This document shows positions 15,893 to 25,254 of a stretch of 64,000 nucleotides of DNA, piece after piece. The position numbers and the translations under genes were made by a program. The first letter of the stretch is position 1, and every line of letters starts with the position of its first letter. Origin of the DNA: Alteribacter natronophilus (GTDB lineage: Bacteria > Bacillota > Bacilli > Bacillales > Salisediminibacteriaceae); NCBI RefSeq assembly GCF_006007885.1, contig NZ_VCRO01000001.1, forward strand, positions 1,178,001 through 1,242,000, written 5' to 3'. The notes under the pieces were generated by a model. The model searched no databases, was not told where the DNA came from, and was given only the letters and a program-made list of their open reading frames with translations.

Positions 15893-17212
15893 CTACTTTC
15901 TTTTAGCCCGGTTGTTCCGCTTCTGCTCCAGTCTCCGCTGGCGCTTCTGTTCCTGTTCTTTCTGCTGCTGGAACTTCTTTTTATATCCGGGCTTTACTTT
16001 TTTCGGCTTTCCGGTTTTCAGGGTAACCTCAGTGGATTCCGCTTTCCCCTGCTTTTTCCGGCGGCGCATTTTCTGTTCAAGTTCCACCCATTCTCCTTTT
16101 TTCAGGTCCTTATGGAGGAATTTGATTCCCTGGCTTTCAAGCTTCTCAACGGCTGCCTGGTCATGCCGTCCTGCAATCGTTGCGGCAATTCCGTCCCATC
16201 CGGCACGTGCCGTACGTCCGACACGATGGACGTAATATTCAAGCTCTCGCGGCAGCCCCACGTTAATGATGTGGCTGATCCCTTTTACATCGATGCCCCT
16301 TGCAACAAGATCCGAAGCAATCAGGTACTGAACCTCTGCGTCACGGAGCTTTTTCATTACTTTTTTCCGTTCACGGGGGGAAATCCCGCCGTGCAGTTTT
16401 TCGGCGTTAAGGCCCTCGGCAGCGAATACGGCGAACAGCTCGTCCGCTTCTTCCTTCGAGTTGGCAAAAATAACGGCCAGAAACGGATTAAATGCAGTCG
16501 CCACTTCCAGTGCCAGCTGATTAACGTCACGATCTCTGTCGGGAATGAGCCAGTGCTCGATTTTTCTCGGGGAAGCCTGCTTCGGCTCCACTTTCACATG
16601 TTTCGGGTGCTTCATATATTTACGGAGAAACGGCTGCAGTTTTTCAGGGATGGTAGCAGAGAACACCATCATTTGTAGATCTTCCGTCATTCTGGCACCA
16701 ACCTGGTCCACATCTTCAAGGAAGCCCATATCGAGCATCTGGTCTGCCTCGTCCACTACGTACATGGAAGCCTGATGGACATCCAGGGCCTGCTCTTTTA
16801 CCATGTCGTGAATACGTCCGGGTGTTCCCACTGCGATGTGCGGTGGATTTTTCAGTTTATCCACCATCCTGCTGCGGTCGGTTCCACCAGTAACAAGCTT
16901 TGCAGTAATTTCTCCATCTGTATGGTGAAGAAGCTTCCCGAGCTCTTCAAACAGCTGACCTGCAAGTTCACGGGTCGGAGCTGTAATGACGGCCTGTACG
17001 TGGTTTTTCTCTGGATCAATACGATCCGCAAGAGGAAGCAGAAAAGCGAGTGTTTTGCCTGTCCCGGTCTGGGACTGGCCGATAACATCCGATCCGTTGC
17101 GAATCGCCGGGATCAGACGTTCCTGAATTTCCATCGGCAGTTCGATCTGCTGCTGTTTAAGTGCTTCAATAAGAAACGGCTGGAGGTTGAATCGTTCAAA
17201 ATTATGTTTCAT
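15893..17212 (-). CDS. cshB: DEAD-box RNA helicase CshB
   Basis: 439 residues, matching CshB length. The helicase motifs appear in order: the Q-motif region [11 protein letters not shown], motif [17 protein letters not shown], the DEAD box [12 protein letters not shown], then [10 protein letters not shown] and [10 protein letters not shown]. The last 60 residues form a very basic Lys/Arg/Gln-rich RNA-binding tail. CshB remodels RNA and is linked to cold adaptation and ribosome assembly in Bacillus. The position between yqfQ and nfo agrees with yqfR/cshB. The start has GAAGGAA upstream. Confidence 0.93.
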   Translation of the reverse strand: MKHNFERFNLQPFLIEALKQQQIELPMEIQERLIPAIRNGSDVIGQSQTGTGKTLAFLLPLADRIDPEKNHVQAVITAPTRELAGQLFEELGKLLHHTDGEITAKLVTGGTDRSRMVDKLKNPPHIAVGTPGRIHDMVKEQALDVHQASMYVVDEADQMLDMGFLEDVDQVGARMTEDLQMMVFSATIPEKLQPFLRKYMKHPKHVKVEPKQASPRKIEHWLIPDRDRDVNQLALEVATAFNPFLAVIFANSKEEADELFAVFAAEGLNAEKLHGGISPRERKKVMKKLRDAEVQYLIASDLVARGIDVKGISHIINVGLPRELEYYVHRVGRTARAGWDGIAATIAGRHDQAAVEKLESQGIKFLHKDLKKGEWVELEQKMRRRKKQGKAESTEVTLKTGKPKKVKPGYKKKFQQQKEQEQKRQRRLEQKRNNRAKRK

Positions 17213-17518
17213 AGTCGTGTTCCTTCTTTCTTTTGCGCTGTCCTGTTTTTGCCTGGGTACCGCAAATCAGCTGCACAGCGTTCTTTTATAAAAATTGCCC
17301 TGCAGAAATAAAGAGCCGCCCGGCAAAGGTATATCAGCAGATTCCTCTGATCAGAGGATAATAACCTGTTCTTAACAGAGTTAGAGCTTCATACACTAAT
17401 TATACATTTTAACATGGACAAGGCCCGTTGCGCTATAAGCACCTTTGCGCCCAGTCACTTCCTTCCCCTGTGCATATAACTAACAGGAGAAGACTTTGTA
17501 TGCGAAAGGATGAGTGGC
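17213..17518. other. Divergent spacer cshB/yqfQ with a 14 bp palindrome
   Basis: About 300 bases that must hold the promoters of two divergent genes. A perfect palindrome CCTCTGATCAGAGG lies at 17344-17357. No standard sigma-A promoter was certain in either direction. A 16-codon reading frame starting at 17500 with its own AGGAGA site overlaps the yqfQ start in another frame. Confidence 0.45.
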
Positions 17519-18280
17519 ATGTTCGGTCCACGCCCTTTACCTCCTTCTAATCAGAATCCATTTGCCATGTTCCCCGGGCGCGCCATGCCCGGAGGTGGCT
17601 TTAACCCTGCCCAGGGTATGAGGGCCCCTATGGGCGGAGGCTCCATGTTCGGACCCGGCAGCGGCGGGCCAATGGCCGGGGCGGGCGGCTCCCCGTTCGG
17701 TGGCGGCGGCTCCATGTTCGGCCAGGGCATGCAGCAGGCCGGCGTGAGATCCGGAGGCGGCCTTTTATCACGCCTGTTTGGCGGCGGCTCCGGGGCAGGA
17801 AGCACGATGGGCAACCTCGGCGGTACTGCAGCTTCTGCCGGATCAGGGGCAGGAGGAGGTCCACTTGCTTCCCTGACAAATGCCTTCAGCAGTGGCGGAG
17901 GCGGCATTAACTCGATGCTCGGTTTTGTACAGAACGCACAGAAAGCGGTTCAGGTCGCCCAGTCTGTCGGTCCCATGGTCCAGCAGTACGGCCCTCTTGT
18001 CCGCTCTCTTCCCCAGCTCATGTCGATCATGAAATCAAGTGACGATGACACCGGAAGCGAAGATGAGGAAGATCTCAGTGAAGAAGACGAGGATCATAAA
18101 GTTGAAATAAACCAGTCTGCTGTGGCAAAGGAGAATCACAAGGCTGTAAAAAAACAGAGCAGTTCCTCCGAATCCACGGGAAAGAAAAAACGCAAAGCTC
18201 CGGTACTGCGCTCACAGACCAGGAGCAGCAGCTCCGGGAAAAAAACAGCCGGGACACCGGGTCCAAAACTTTACCTGTAA
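17519..18280 (+). CDS. yqfQ: YqfQ/VrrA-like glycine-, methionine- and proline-rich protein
   Basis: 253 residues of low complexity. The N-terminal 120 residues are rich in Gly, Met, Pro, Phe and Ser (repeated GGGSMFG-like blocks). A short ordered helix-rich part follows (about 125-170, with INSMLGFVQNAQKAVQVAQ), then an acidic stretch and a Lys/Ser-rich tail. This layout and the place between cshB and ispH correspond to yqfQ, related to the VrrA proteins of Bacillus; a role in the spore has been suggested for the group but is not shown here. Start chosen at 17519 because AAAGGA lies 8 bases ahead. The promoter was not recognised. Confidence 0.75.
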   Translation: MFGPRPLPPSNQNPFAMFPGRAMPGGGFNPAQGMRAPMGGGSMFGPGSGGPMAGAGGSPFGGGGSMFGQGMQQAGVRSGGGLLSRLFGGGSGAGSTMGNLGGTAASAGSGAGGGPLASLTNAFSSGGGGINSMLGFVQNAQKAVQVAQSVGPMVQQYGPLVRSLPQLMSIMKSSDDDTGSEDEEDLSEEDEDHKVEINQSAVAKENHKAVKKQSSSSESTGKKKRKAPVLRSQTRSSSSGKKTAGTPGPKLYL

Positions 18281-18304
18281 ACCTGGAAAACCCTATGTTT
18301 CATG

Positions 18305-18340
18305 AAAAATCAGTTTTGTACTAAAGACTGATTTTTCTTT
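18305..18340 (+). terminator. Terminator after yqfQ
   Basis: AAAAATCAGT and ACTGATTTTT form a 10 bp perfect stem around a 12-base loop; more T-rich sequence follows. Confidence 0.85.
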
Positions 18341-18355
18341 CTTTACTTATTGTTA

Positions 18356-18384
18356 TTGACGAAACTTCCGTCCCGTAGTAAAAT
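18356..18384 (+). promoter_or_regulatory. Sigma-A type promoter of the CarD-like gene
   Basis: TTGACG (18356-18361), a 17 bp spacer and TAAAAT (18379-18384), about 60 bases before the start codon. Confidence 0.75.
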
Positions 18385-18442
18385 TTTTATTTTCCATTTT
18401 TTTGTGGTAAAATACCGGTATAACAGTAATGGAGGAATGTAT

Positions 18443-18937
18443 ATGTTCAAAGTCGGCGATCACGTTGTTTACCCGTATCATGGTGCCGGAACGATCCAGG
18501 ATATCGAAGAAAAAGATATTCTGGGAGAAAAAATAAATTACTTCATTGTGTTCTTCCCGCTTAACCACGTTACACTTATGCTGCCGGAAAACCGCGTTGA
18601 GGAGTCCGGACTCAGAAAAGTGATTGAAACCACTAAAGTAGATGAGCTGGCAACTGCCCTTAAAACCGCCGAAGCACCGGCTACTAAAAAGGAAGCCGCC
18701 CGTCCATATTCGAAGGAAAATGAAACCCTTCTTAAAACAGGATGCATTATGGACGCCGCGAGTGTTATTGCCAACCTTACTTCCAAGGAAGGAGAGCGGA
18801 CAAACGGTCTACATATGGAAGACCGCAAAAATATGGACCGCGCCAAGCAGTTTATTGCAAGCGAGCTGATGCTTGTAAACAACATTTCCGAAGAAGAAGC
18901 CTACGACTTTATTTCAAAAAATTCCCAGGGAGCCTGA
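18443..18937 (+). CDS. CarD/CdnL-family RNA polymerase-binding regulator
   Basis: 164 residues. The N-terminal 60 residues (MFKVGDHVVYPYHGAGTIQDIEEKD and on) form the CarD_CdnL_TRCF Tudor-like domain that contacts the RNA polymerase beta subunit. The C-terminal helical part (KNMDRAKQFIASELMLVNNISEEEA) fits the DNA-binding half of CdnL. Such proteins stabilise open complexes at promoters, notably of rRNA and growth genes. The ATG at 18443 has GGAGG 7 bases upstream; a longer frame from 18350 would read through the promoter. It is transcribed alone with its own promoter and terminator. This gene is not in the B. subtilis order at this place. Confidence 0.9.
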   Translation: MFKVGDHVVYPYHGAGTIQDIEEKDILGEKINYFIVFFPLNHVTLMLPENRVEESGLRKVIETTKVDELATALKTAEAPATKKEAARPYSKENETLLKTGCIMDAASVIANLTSKEGERTNGLHMEDRKNMDRAKQFIASELMLVNNISEEEAYDFISKNSQGA

Positions 18938-18953
18938 TGCCCCCTTGAAATCA

Positions 18954-18981
18954 ATGTCCTCCTTTTCCGGAGGACATTTTT
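18954..18981 (+). terminator. Terminator after the CarD-like gene
   Basis: ATGTCCTCC, loop TTTTCC, GGAGGACAT, then TTTT; 9 bp perfect stem. Confidence 0.92.
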
Positions 18982-19040
18982 GCTGTTCTGCTCTTTTAAG
19001 CTGTAAACAGAAAACGCGGGGCAGATCGTGCTTTCCGTCT

Positions 19041-19411
19041 GCTTATAACCCCCGCGGCTGCCGCGGATTTTAATTCGATTTCCCTCTTTTGTTATTACAA
19101 CTACTGCGGCTGCTGCGGGTTTTAATTCGATTTCCCTCTTTTCGTATTACAACTACTTCGGCTGCTGCGGGTTTTAATTCGATTTCGCTCTTTTCGTATT
19201 ACAACTACTTCGGCTGCTGCGGGTTTTAATTCGATTTCCCTCTTTTCGTATTATAACCCCCGCGGCTGCTGCGAGTTTTAATTCGATTTCCCTCTTTTTG
19301 TATTACAACTACTGCGGCTACTGCGGGTTTTAATTCGATTTCCCTCTTTTCGTATTATAATCCCCGCGGCTTCTGCGGGTTTTAATTCGATTTCGCTCTT
19401 TTCGTATCACA
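19041..19411. repeat. Minisatellite B: exact 52 bp tandem repeat with GC hairpin
   Basis: The anchor TAATTCGA recurs at 19071, 19123, 19175, 19227, 19279, 19331 and 19383, a constant 52-base period: six full units plus partial flanks. Each unit reads TAATTCGA, a pyrimidine run (TTTCCCTCTTT), TCGTATTA, then a GC block such as CCGCGGCTGCTGCGGG that can fold on itself. TAATTCGA and TCGTATTA are themselves nearly complementary. The array lies between the CarD gene terminator and ispH. 52 is not a multiple of three and no reading frame is kept, so it is non-coding. Confidence 0.9.
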
Positions 19412-19576
19412 CCCCCCGCGCCTGCCGCGCCACGCTGCCGCCATGAAAAAAATCGGAGCTTCACGGCACGGAATGAAAAAATCAGCCAGCCCCTGATGGT
19501 TTCGCTTTTCAGTTATGTGTTTTATAATGAAGGCTGGTACTTATACACACAGCTCTGTGTGAAGGAGGAACTGATA

Positions 19577-20539
19577 ATGGACGTACTTAAAATCTCTCCC
19601 CGGGGCTACTGTTACGGCGTGGTGGATGCGATGGTCCTTGCCCGTCAGGCGGCGGACAATCTCGATCTTCCAAGGCCGATCTATATCCTCGGCATGATTG
19701 TACACAATAAACATGTTACGGATGCTTTCGATGAAGAAGGCATCATAACACTTGACGGTCCGAACCGTCTCGACATTCTTAAACAGGTGAATAAGGGAAC
19801 TGTTATTTTCACCGCCCACGGTGTATCACCGGAAGTCCGGAAACTGGCAAAGGAAAAAGGACTCACTACCGTGGATGCCACCTGTCCTGATGTTACCCGT
19901 ACACACGACCTGATCCGTGAGAAGCGGGAAGAAGGCTACCACGTGATCTATGTAGGCAAAAAAGGGCATCCGGAGCCTGAAGGGGCCATGGGTGTGGCAC
20001 CGGATATCGTTCATCTCGTTGAATCTGAAGCGGACGTTGAGGCGCTCGATGTACAGTCCGATAAAATCATCATTACAAACCAGACCACGATGAGCCAGTG
20101 GGATGTATCAAACATCATTAACAAATCCATTGCTAAATACCCTCATGCAGAGGTTCATAACGAAATCTGCATGGCCACCCAGGTACGTCAGGAAGCCGTC
20201 GCCAAACAGGCCGGTGAAGCGGACCTCCTTCTTGTGGTGGGGGATCCGAAAAGTAACAACTCCAACCGCCTTGCCCAGGTATCCAAGGAAATTGCAGGTA
20301 CTCCGGCATACCGGATCGCAAATGTAAATGAAATCGATCTGAACTGGCTTAAAGGCATTAAAAAAGTAGCTGTCACAGCCGGAGCCAGCACACCTACACC
20401 CATTACGAAAGAAGTCATTAAGTTTATTGAGCAGTTTGATGAAGAGGATCCTGAAACATGGAGCACGATCAGTCAGGTTAAGCTCACCAGAATCCTGCCG
20501 AAAGTAAAGAAAAAGAAACAGGTAAAAGCAGCTGAATAA
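19577..20539 (+). CDS. ispH: 4-hydroxy-3-methylbut-2-enyl diphosphate reductase IspH
   Basis: 320 residues. IspH makes isopentenyl and dimethylallyl diphosphate, the last step of the pathway in which IspG (window start) is the step before. The three iron-sulfur cysteines are in [14 protein letters not shown] and [15 protein letters not shown] and TAGASTPTP are further active-site motifs. The ATG at 19577 is preceded by GAAGGAGGAA. A TATAAT at 19523-19528 is a likely -10, with no good -35. The gene follows minisatellite B and ends in a stem-loop that overlaps its stop codon. Confidence 0.96.
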   Translation: MDVLKISPRGYCYGVVDAMVLARQAADNLDLPRPIYILGMIVHNKHVTDAFDEEGIITLDGPNRLDILKQVNKGTVIFTAHGVSPEVRKLAKEKGLTTVDATCPDVTRTHDLIREKREEGYHVIYVGKKGHPEPEGAMGVAPDIVHLVESEADVEALDVQSDKIIITNQTTMSQWDVSNIINKSIAKYPHAEVHNEICMATQVRQEAVAKQAGEADLLLVVGDPKSNNSNRLAQVSKEIAGTPAYRIANVNEIDLNWLKGIKKVAVTAGASTPTPITKEVIKFIEQFDEEDPETWSTISQVKLTRILPKVKKKKQVKAAE

Positions 20540-20557
20540 ACTTCAGCTGCTTTTTTG
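20526..20557 (+). terminator. Terminator overlapping the ispH stop
   Basis: AAGCAGCTGAA and TTCAGCTGCTT pair around TAAAC, followed by T residues; the stem includes the last codons of ispH. Confidence 0.9.
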
Positions 20558-20591
20558 TAACCTGTTATATAGTCACCCTGAATGGTTTGAT

Positions 20592-21710
20592 TTACACAAA
20601 CGTAAACGGGTCGGTATTTACTTTTGAGGCGGTCACAGACGTACTGTATTTTTTCTCCTCAAAGAATGCAGCAAGAAACTTCGCAACGCCGTCTTTCATG
20701 ATTTTTTCGACGTTATGGCCGGGGTCAACCATCATGAGTCCTTCAAGAGCAGCGTCATGGGCAACGTGGTAATAAAGGTCGCCTGTTACGAAGACATCGG
20801 CACCTTTGAACATGGCAGTACCTACATATTTGTTGCCGTCGCCCCCAAGCACCGCCACTTTCCGTACCGGGCGCTCAAGGTCGCCAACCACTCTTGCGCC
20901 GGATACACCGAACGCCTCTTTTACTTGCTCTGCAAAGTCCTTGAGGGTCATTTCACGGTTAAGATAACCGATTCTTCCCAGACCGAGTTTTTCTCCTGGA
21001 ACAGCCATATCGTATACATCGTAGGCCACTTCCTCGTAGGGATGGGCTTTGGTCATTTCACGAATGACCCTCTTTTCAATCGATGCCGGGTAGATGCTTT
21101 CGATTCTGACCTCGTTCACGTATTCCATTTTACCCTGCTCCCCGATAAAAGGGTCGGTCCCTTCCCCGGGTTTAAAAGCGCCTGTTCCCTTTGTATTAAA
21201 GGAACAGTGACTGTAGGCGCCAATGGCCCCTGCACCGGCCTTGCCAAGTGCGTCACGCACGTCGTCCGCCTGTTCTTCGGGAACGAAGACAGCTACTTTT
21301 TTCAGTTTGTCCTCCGCAGTCTCGGCAAGCACTTCGGTGCCTTCCAGACCAAGCGCTTCTGCCATCATGTCATTGACCCCGCCGGGAGCCACATCCAGGT
21401 TTGTATGGGCTGCGTACACCGCGATATCGTTTTTTATGAGCTTTTCCACCGTTCTTCCGTATACCTCATCTGTTCTGAGCTGTTTGATGGGCTTAAAGAT
21501 GAGAGGGTGGTGGGCGATGATCAGTTCCGCGCCTTCTTCAATCGCTTCGTCAACTACGTTTTCATTTACGTCAAGGGCCACCATTACTTTTGAGACCGCC
21601 TTATTGAGTGATCCGATCTGGAGTCCGACTTTGTCGCCTTCGACTGCGAAATGTTTCGGGGAAAACGACTCGAATGCCTGAATAATCGTCTGTCCGTTTG
21701 CCTGCTTCAC
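20592..21710 (-). CDS. yqfO: Nif3-like dinuclear metal centre protein YqfO
   Basis: 372 residues, the long Nif3 form with a PII-like insert. ELIIAHHPLIF gives the paired histidines of the metal site and PGHNVEKIM near the end supplies another ligand. The region from about 130 to 230 (KKVAVFVPEEQADDVRDALG to HPYEEVAYDVYD) is the inserted domain. Known as a GTP cyclohydrolase 1 type 2 homologue, but the physiological function is unsettled. The GTG start has GAGGAGG upstream and overlaps the trmK stop by three bases, so the two genes are translationally coupled as in other Bacilli. Confidence 0.92.
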   Translation of the reverse strand: MKQANGQTIIQAFESFSPKHFAVEGDKVGLQIGSLNKAVSKVMVALDVNENVVDEAIEEGAELIIAHHPLIFKPIKQLRTDEVYGRTVEKLIKNDIAVYAAHTNLDVAPGGVNDMMAEALGLEGTEVLAETAEDKLKKVAVFVPEEQADDVRDALGKAGAGAIGAYSHCSFNTKGTGAFKPGEGTDPFIGEQGKMEYVNEVRIESIYPASIEKRVIREMTKAHPYEEVAYDVYDMAVPGEKLGLGRIGYLNREMTLKDFAEQVKEAFGVSGARVVGDLERPVRKVAVLGGDGNKYVGTAMFKGADVFVTGDLYYHVAHDAALEGLMMVDPGHNVEKIMKDGVAKFLAAFFEEKKYSTSVTASKVNTDPFTFV

Positions 21711-22417
21711 GATAACGCCTCCTCAAGCCAGCTTAGCTGACGTTCAAGTTTCCCTTTCTTTTCAGCAAGAGCAGGTGTTTCCTCACCACGCTCCAGCTGG
21801 GCCAGTATGTTTTTCAGTTGTTCCTTTTCCTTTGCCCACTTCTTTTTAAACGCCGGGTTTCTTTCCTCCAGAAGGAAAGGACCGAGCCAGACCGCTTTTT
21901 CCTGATTTTTTCCCTCATAGGCTGTAACGGGATCACCAGGTTCTGCAGCCAGTATTTCATAGACGTGCCCGTCTTCCTCAAGAATTCTTTCATCCGTGAG
22001 TGACCATCCGTTTTCAAGCAGCCACCTTCTAATGTGATCAGCTGCAACATTGGGCTGAAGAATCAGCTTCCTGACATCCTTCAGCTGCTGTTTTCCTTCT
22101 TCAAGAATGCGGGCAATAAGAGGTCCACCCATGCCTGCAATGGTGACGGTGTCTACATCTTCACCCTGAAGAACAGCAAGTCCGTCCCCCAGTCTGGCCC
22201 GGATTTTTCCTGAGTGGCCCCTCGCCCTGATGTTCCGTTCTGCAGCACTGAGAGGCCCCTGTGCCACTTCTCCGGCAACAGCGGAGGCAATAAGCTCCTT
22301 TTCCAGCGCATAGCAGGGAAGCTTCGCATGATCTGATCCGATATCGGCGAGTTTCGCCCCTGGAGGAATAAAGGAGGCAACTTCTTTAAGTCTTTCTGAT
22401 AAATCTGTTGTTTTCAT
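21707..22417 (-). CDS. trmK: tRNA (adenine22-N1)-methyltransferase TrmK
   Basis: 236 residues. The class I methyltransferase motif LADIGSDHAKLP binds S-adenosylmethionine; TIAGMGGPLIARIL and LILQPNVAADHIRRWL are characteristic of TrmK, which methylates A22 in the D loop of tRNA. The C-terminal third is a coiled-coil of charged residues. I took the ATG at 22417 since AGGGTGA lies just before; a GTG three codons earlier is possible. Forms an operon with yqfO. Confidence 0.93.
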   Translation of the reverse strand: MKTTDLSERLKEVASFIPPGAKLADIGSDHAKLPCYALEKELIASAVAGEVAQGPLSAAERNIRARGHSGKIRARLGDGLAVLQGEDVDTVTIAGMGGPLIARILEEGKQQLKDVRKLILQPNVAADHIRRWLLENGWSLTDERILEEDGHVYEILAAEPGDPVTAYEGKNQEKAVWLGPFLLEERNPAFKKKWAKEKEQLKNILAQLERGEETPALAEKKGKLERQLSWLEEALS

Positions 22418-22458
22418 CTCTTTCACCCTGTTAATTTATGTAGTCGTTTTCTGTATAG

Positions 22459-22490
22459 AGAAAAAGAAGGTACGTGGCACGCCCTTCTTT
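22459..22490 (-). terminator. Terminator after cccA
   Basis: On the minus strand AAGAAGG and CCTTCTT enclose a short loop that can pair further, followed by TTT. Confidence 0.7.
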
Positions 22491-22505
22491 TATCCGCATT
22501 ATTCA

Positions 22506-22877
22506 TTATTCGGTTTCACTGATAATATATTCAGCTACAGCTTCAGCTTCTTCACCGCTGACAAGTCCCGCAGGCATGGATCCCGGCCCTTCATCAATGG
22601 CAGTGATAATTTCCTCTTCAGAGTAGCCACCATCAAGCGCAGGTCCTGAACCGCCTCCAAGATCGCCACCGTGACAGGCAAGACAGTTCTGTTCGTAGAG
22701 GTGCTCACCGAGTTCAATTGGATCGTCAAATTCTTCCTCCGCAGCCTCTTCTTCACCGTTTTCGCCTTCCTGTGCGATATCAGCCTGCTGGAAGTTACCA
22801 ATGAAGGATAAAACAATCATTACGAGAATACCAAGCATTGCCGTAACGGCAAACGGGTAAAAAGGTTTCCCTTTCAT
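22506..22877 (-). CDS. cccA: Membrane-anchored cytochrome c550
   Basis: 123 residues. One N-terminal membrane anchor (about 8-28) is followed by an acidic linker rich in Glu (about 35-53) and a small cytochrome c domain with the haem motif CLACH (residues 65-69) and the probable axial methionine in GSMPAGLVS. It carries electrons on the outer face of the membrane to a terminal oxidase. The very acidic linker suits an organism living at high pH or salt, which is inference. The position between trmK and sigA matches cccA of B. subtilis. The start has GAAGGAGG upstream. Confidence 0.92.
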   Translation of the reverse strand: MKGKPFYPFAVTAMLGILVMIVLSFIGNFQQADIAQEGENGEEEAAEEEFDDPIELGEHLYEQNCLACHGGDLGGGSGPALDGGYSEEEIITAIDEGPGSMPAGLVSGEEAEAVAEYIISETE

Positions 22878-23101
22878 GTGTATGTACCTCCTTCGTCTGT
22901 CAAAAAAATATGTTAATGTTATGACGGGCCAAACCGGCCCAGCTTTACAAAGCTATTTTATATTTTACTCTAAAACCGCTGAAGAAAAAAGAGGGAAGGT
23001 AAATTATTGTCCTTTACCGGAATATTCTGTTACAAATTCTTGAACATTGGCTTATCCCTGAAGGAACGGCACAGCCGGCATACGGAATTTCCGGCTTTGG
23101 A

Positions 23102-23830
23102 TCAGCGTTTTAAAGCTTCCACCATGGCTTTCGGATCATCAGTAATAATTCCGGTAACATTCAGCCTCCGGCACCTCAAAGCCTCTCTCACGCGGTTGAC
23201 CTTATAGGCTCTCACAGGGATGCCTGCCCGGGCCCATAACGGATAAAAAGAAACTGCCTGAAGAGAGTGGCGAATGTGAATAGCATTAGCCATTATTGTC
23301 CCTGCATACCTTGTGCCGCGAAACAGTGGCGTTTTCGTAAGCAGAGCCCGTTCTATCCCCGATTCGGATCCCTCTTTTGCCATGTAGGTGAGAAGCGGAT
23401 GATAAAAGGTGGAAACAACTGTCCGGCCTGTCATGCTGTACGATCTTAACAGTTCGAATGTCTGCTCCAGATTATACTGGAAGTCTCTTGGCGGCTTTTT
23501 CACTTCCAGGTGCAGTGTTAGCTGCGGCTGTTCCTGAAGCCAGTCAAGAACGTCTTCCAGGGCCGGTACCTTTTCACCAAAAAAAGAAGAGTTAAACCAG
23601 CTGCCTGCATCAAACTGTCTCAGTTCCTTATATGTAAAATCCCGAAGCCATCCGCTCCCATTTGTGGTTCTGTCGATTTTTTCATCATGAAACACAACCG
23701 GAACGCCGTCTTTCGTCCACTGTACGTCAAGTTCTATTCCATCTGCTCCACTTGTTGCCGCCGACATAAACGCAGCCATCGTATTTTCAGGGGTGTAGCG
23801 TTTATTTCCGCGGTGGGCAATGATCTCCAC
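23102..23830 (-). CDS. Glycerophosphodiester phosphodiesterase (GDPD family)
   Basis: 242 residues, no signal peptide, so probably cytosolic. IIAHRGNKRYTPENTMAAF, GIELDVQWTKDG, VVFHDEKIDRTTNG and HLEVKKP carry the catalytic histidines and the metal-binding acidic residues of the GDPD barrel. It hydrolyses glycerophosphodiesters to glycerol 3-phosphate and an alcohol. The GTG at 23830 is chosen because AAAGGAGT lies about 9 bases before and family members begin near this point; a GTG seven codons upstream overlaps that site. Not part of the B. subtilis order here, where cccA is followed by sigA. Confidence 0.9.
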   Translation of the reverse strand: MEIIAHRGNKRYTPENTMAAFMSAATSGADGIELDVQWTKDGVPVVFHDEKIDRTTNGSGWLRDFTYKELRQFDAGSWFNSSFFGEKVPALEDVLDWLQEQPQLTLHLEVKKPPRDFQYNLEQTFELLRSYSMTGRTVVSTFYHPLLTYMAKEGSESGIERALLTKTPLFRGTRYAGTIMANAIHIRHSLQAVSFYPLWARAGIPVRAYKVNRVREALRCRRLNVTGIITDDPKAMVEALKR

Positions 23831-24027
23831 GAGATACCGACTCCTTTGCACCAGACTCCGAAAACCTGCAGACTTATTACATATACCGGATACCCTGTTC
23901 GGCAGTTAATTTAAGCTTACTACAAAACAGTCCAAACCGTACAGTACCATGGTAATTTGCATTAGCTGGAAATTGTGAGTAAACTTAAAGTGTACACACC
24001 GCTGCCGCCCTGCTGCACGGAAATTGT

Positions 24028-24071
24028 TAAAACAGAAAACCTGGCAGGAGACACGAGTCTCACAGCCAGGC
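24028..24071 (-). terminator. Terminator after sigA
   Basis: On the minus strand CCTGGC and GCCAGG form the outer stem, GAGAC-TCGT-GTCTC the inner one, followed by TTTTCTGTTTT. It ends the macromolecular-synthesis operon. Confidence 0.9.
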
Positions 24072-24087
24072 TCAATTTATATCAATT

Positions 24088-25212
24088 CTATTCGAGGAAA
24101 TCTTTCAGACGCTTACTGCGGCTTGGGTGACGCAGTTTACGGAGCGCTTTTGCCTCAATCTGACGGATCCGCTCACGCGTGACGCCAAAGACTTTCCCGA
24201 CTTCCTCAAGTGTACGGGTGCGGCCGTCGTCGAGCCCGAAACGGAGGCGAAGAACATTTTCCTCCCGGTCCGTCAGGGTATCAAGAACATCCTCAAGCTG
24301 TTCCTTGAGAAGTTCGTACGCTGCAGCATCGGATGGAGCCAGTGCTTCCTGGTCCTCAATAAAATCACCGAGGTGGGAATCATCTTCCTCCCCAATTGGC
24401 GTTTCAAGAGAAACAGGTTCCTGGGCAATCTTGAGGATTTCGCGCACTTTTTCCGGTGTCAGATCCATTTCCTTGGAAACCTCTTCAGGCGTCGGCTCAC
24501 GGCCAAGGTCCTGAAGCAGCTGACGCTGAACACGGATCAGCTTGTTGATCGTCTCAACCATATGGACAGGAATCCGGATTGTTCGTGCCTGGTCTGCAAT
24601 GGCACGGGTAATCGCCTGACGGATCCACCAGGTGGCGTAGGTACTGAACTTATACCCTTTATTGTAGTCGAACTTTTCCACGGCTTTAATCAGACCCATG
24701 TTTCCTTCCTGGATAAGATCAAGAAACAGCATACCGCGGCCAACATAGCGTTTGGCGATACTGACCACAAGACGGAGATTGGCTTCTGCCAGACGGCGTT
24801 TTGCTTCTTCGTCACCGTCTTCAATCCGCTTGGCAAGACTGATTTCCTCTTTTGCCGATAATAGGGGAACACGGCCGATTTCCTTAAGATACATTCTGAC
24901 CGGGTCATTTATTTTAATCCCCGGAGGTACACTCAGGTCGTTCAGATCGAATTCATCCTCTTTTTCAACCTGCTGCATGCTTGGTACACTCACAGCGCCG
25001 TCATTGTCATTCATGATTTCAACGCCCTGTTCACCGAGGTATTCGAAAAATTCGTCCATTTGTTCAGAGTCCTGATCGAACGCCGACAGACGCTCTGTAA
25101 TCTCGGCATAAGTGAGTACGCCCCGCTTCTTACCGAGCTCCACTAACTGTTCCTTCACCTGATCGATGGTTAGATCGCCTTCCGCCATTGGGCGAATAGG
25201 TTTCTCAGCCAT
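24088..25212 (-). CDS. sigA: Primary sigma factor SigA (RpoD)
   Basis: 374 residues, the compact Firmicutes form without the large non-conserved insert of E. coli RpoD. Region 1.1 is at the N terminus, region 1.2 near [15 protein letters not shown], region 2 in [19 protein letters not shown] and [16 protein letters not shown] (-10 recognition), region 4 in [20 protein letters not shown] (-35 recognition). It directs RNA polymerase to housekeeping promoters such as the TTGACA/TATAAT pairs noted in this window. 42 bases after dnaG in the same direction. The ATG has GGAAGGAGG upstream. Confidence 0.98.
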   Translation of the reverse strand: MAEKPIRPMAEGDLTIDQVKEQLVELGKKRGVLTYAEITERLSAFDQDSEQMDEFFEYLGEQGVEIMNDNDGAVSVPSMQQVEKEDEFDLNDLSVPPGIKINDPVRMYLKEIGRVPLLSAKEEISLAKRIEDGDEEAKRRLAEANLRLVVSIAKRYVGRGMLFLDLIQEGNMGLIKAVEKFDYNKGYKFSTYATWWIRQAITRAIADQARTIRIPVHMVETINKLIRVQRQLLQDLGREPTPEEVSKEMDLTPEKVREILKIAQEPVSLETPIGEEDDSHLGDFIEDQEALAPSDAAAYELLKEQLEDVLDTLTDREENVLRLRFGLDDGRTRTLEEVGKVFGVTRERIRQIEAKALRKLRHPSRSKRLKDFLE

Positions 25213-25254
25213 ACGACCCCTCCTTCCATTGGTTCACGACAACATCCTGTTGGA

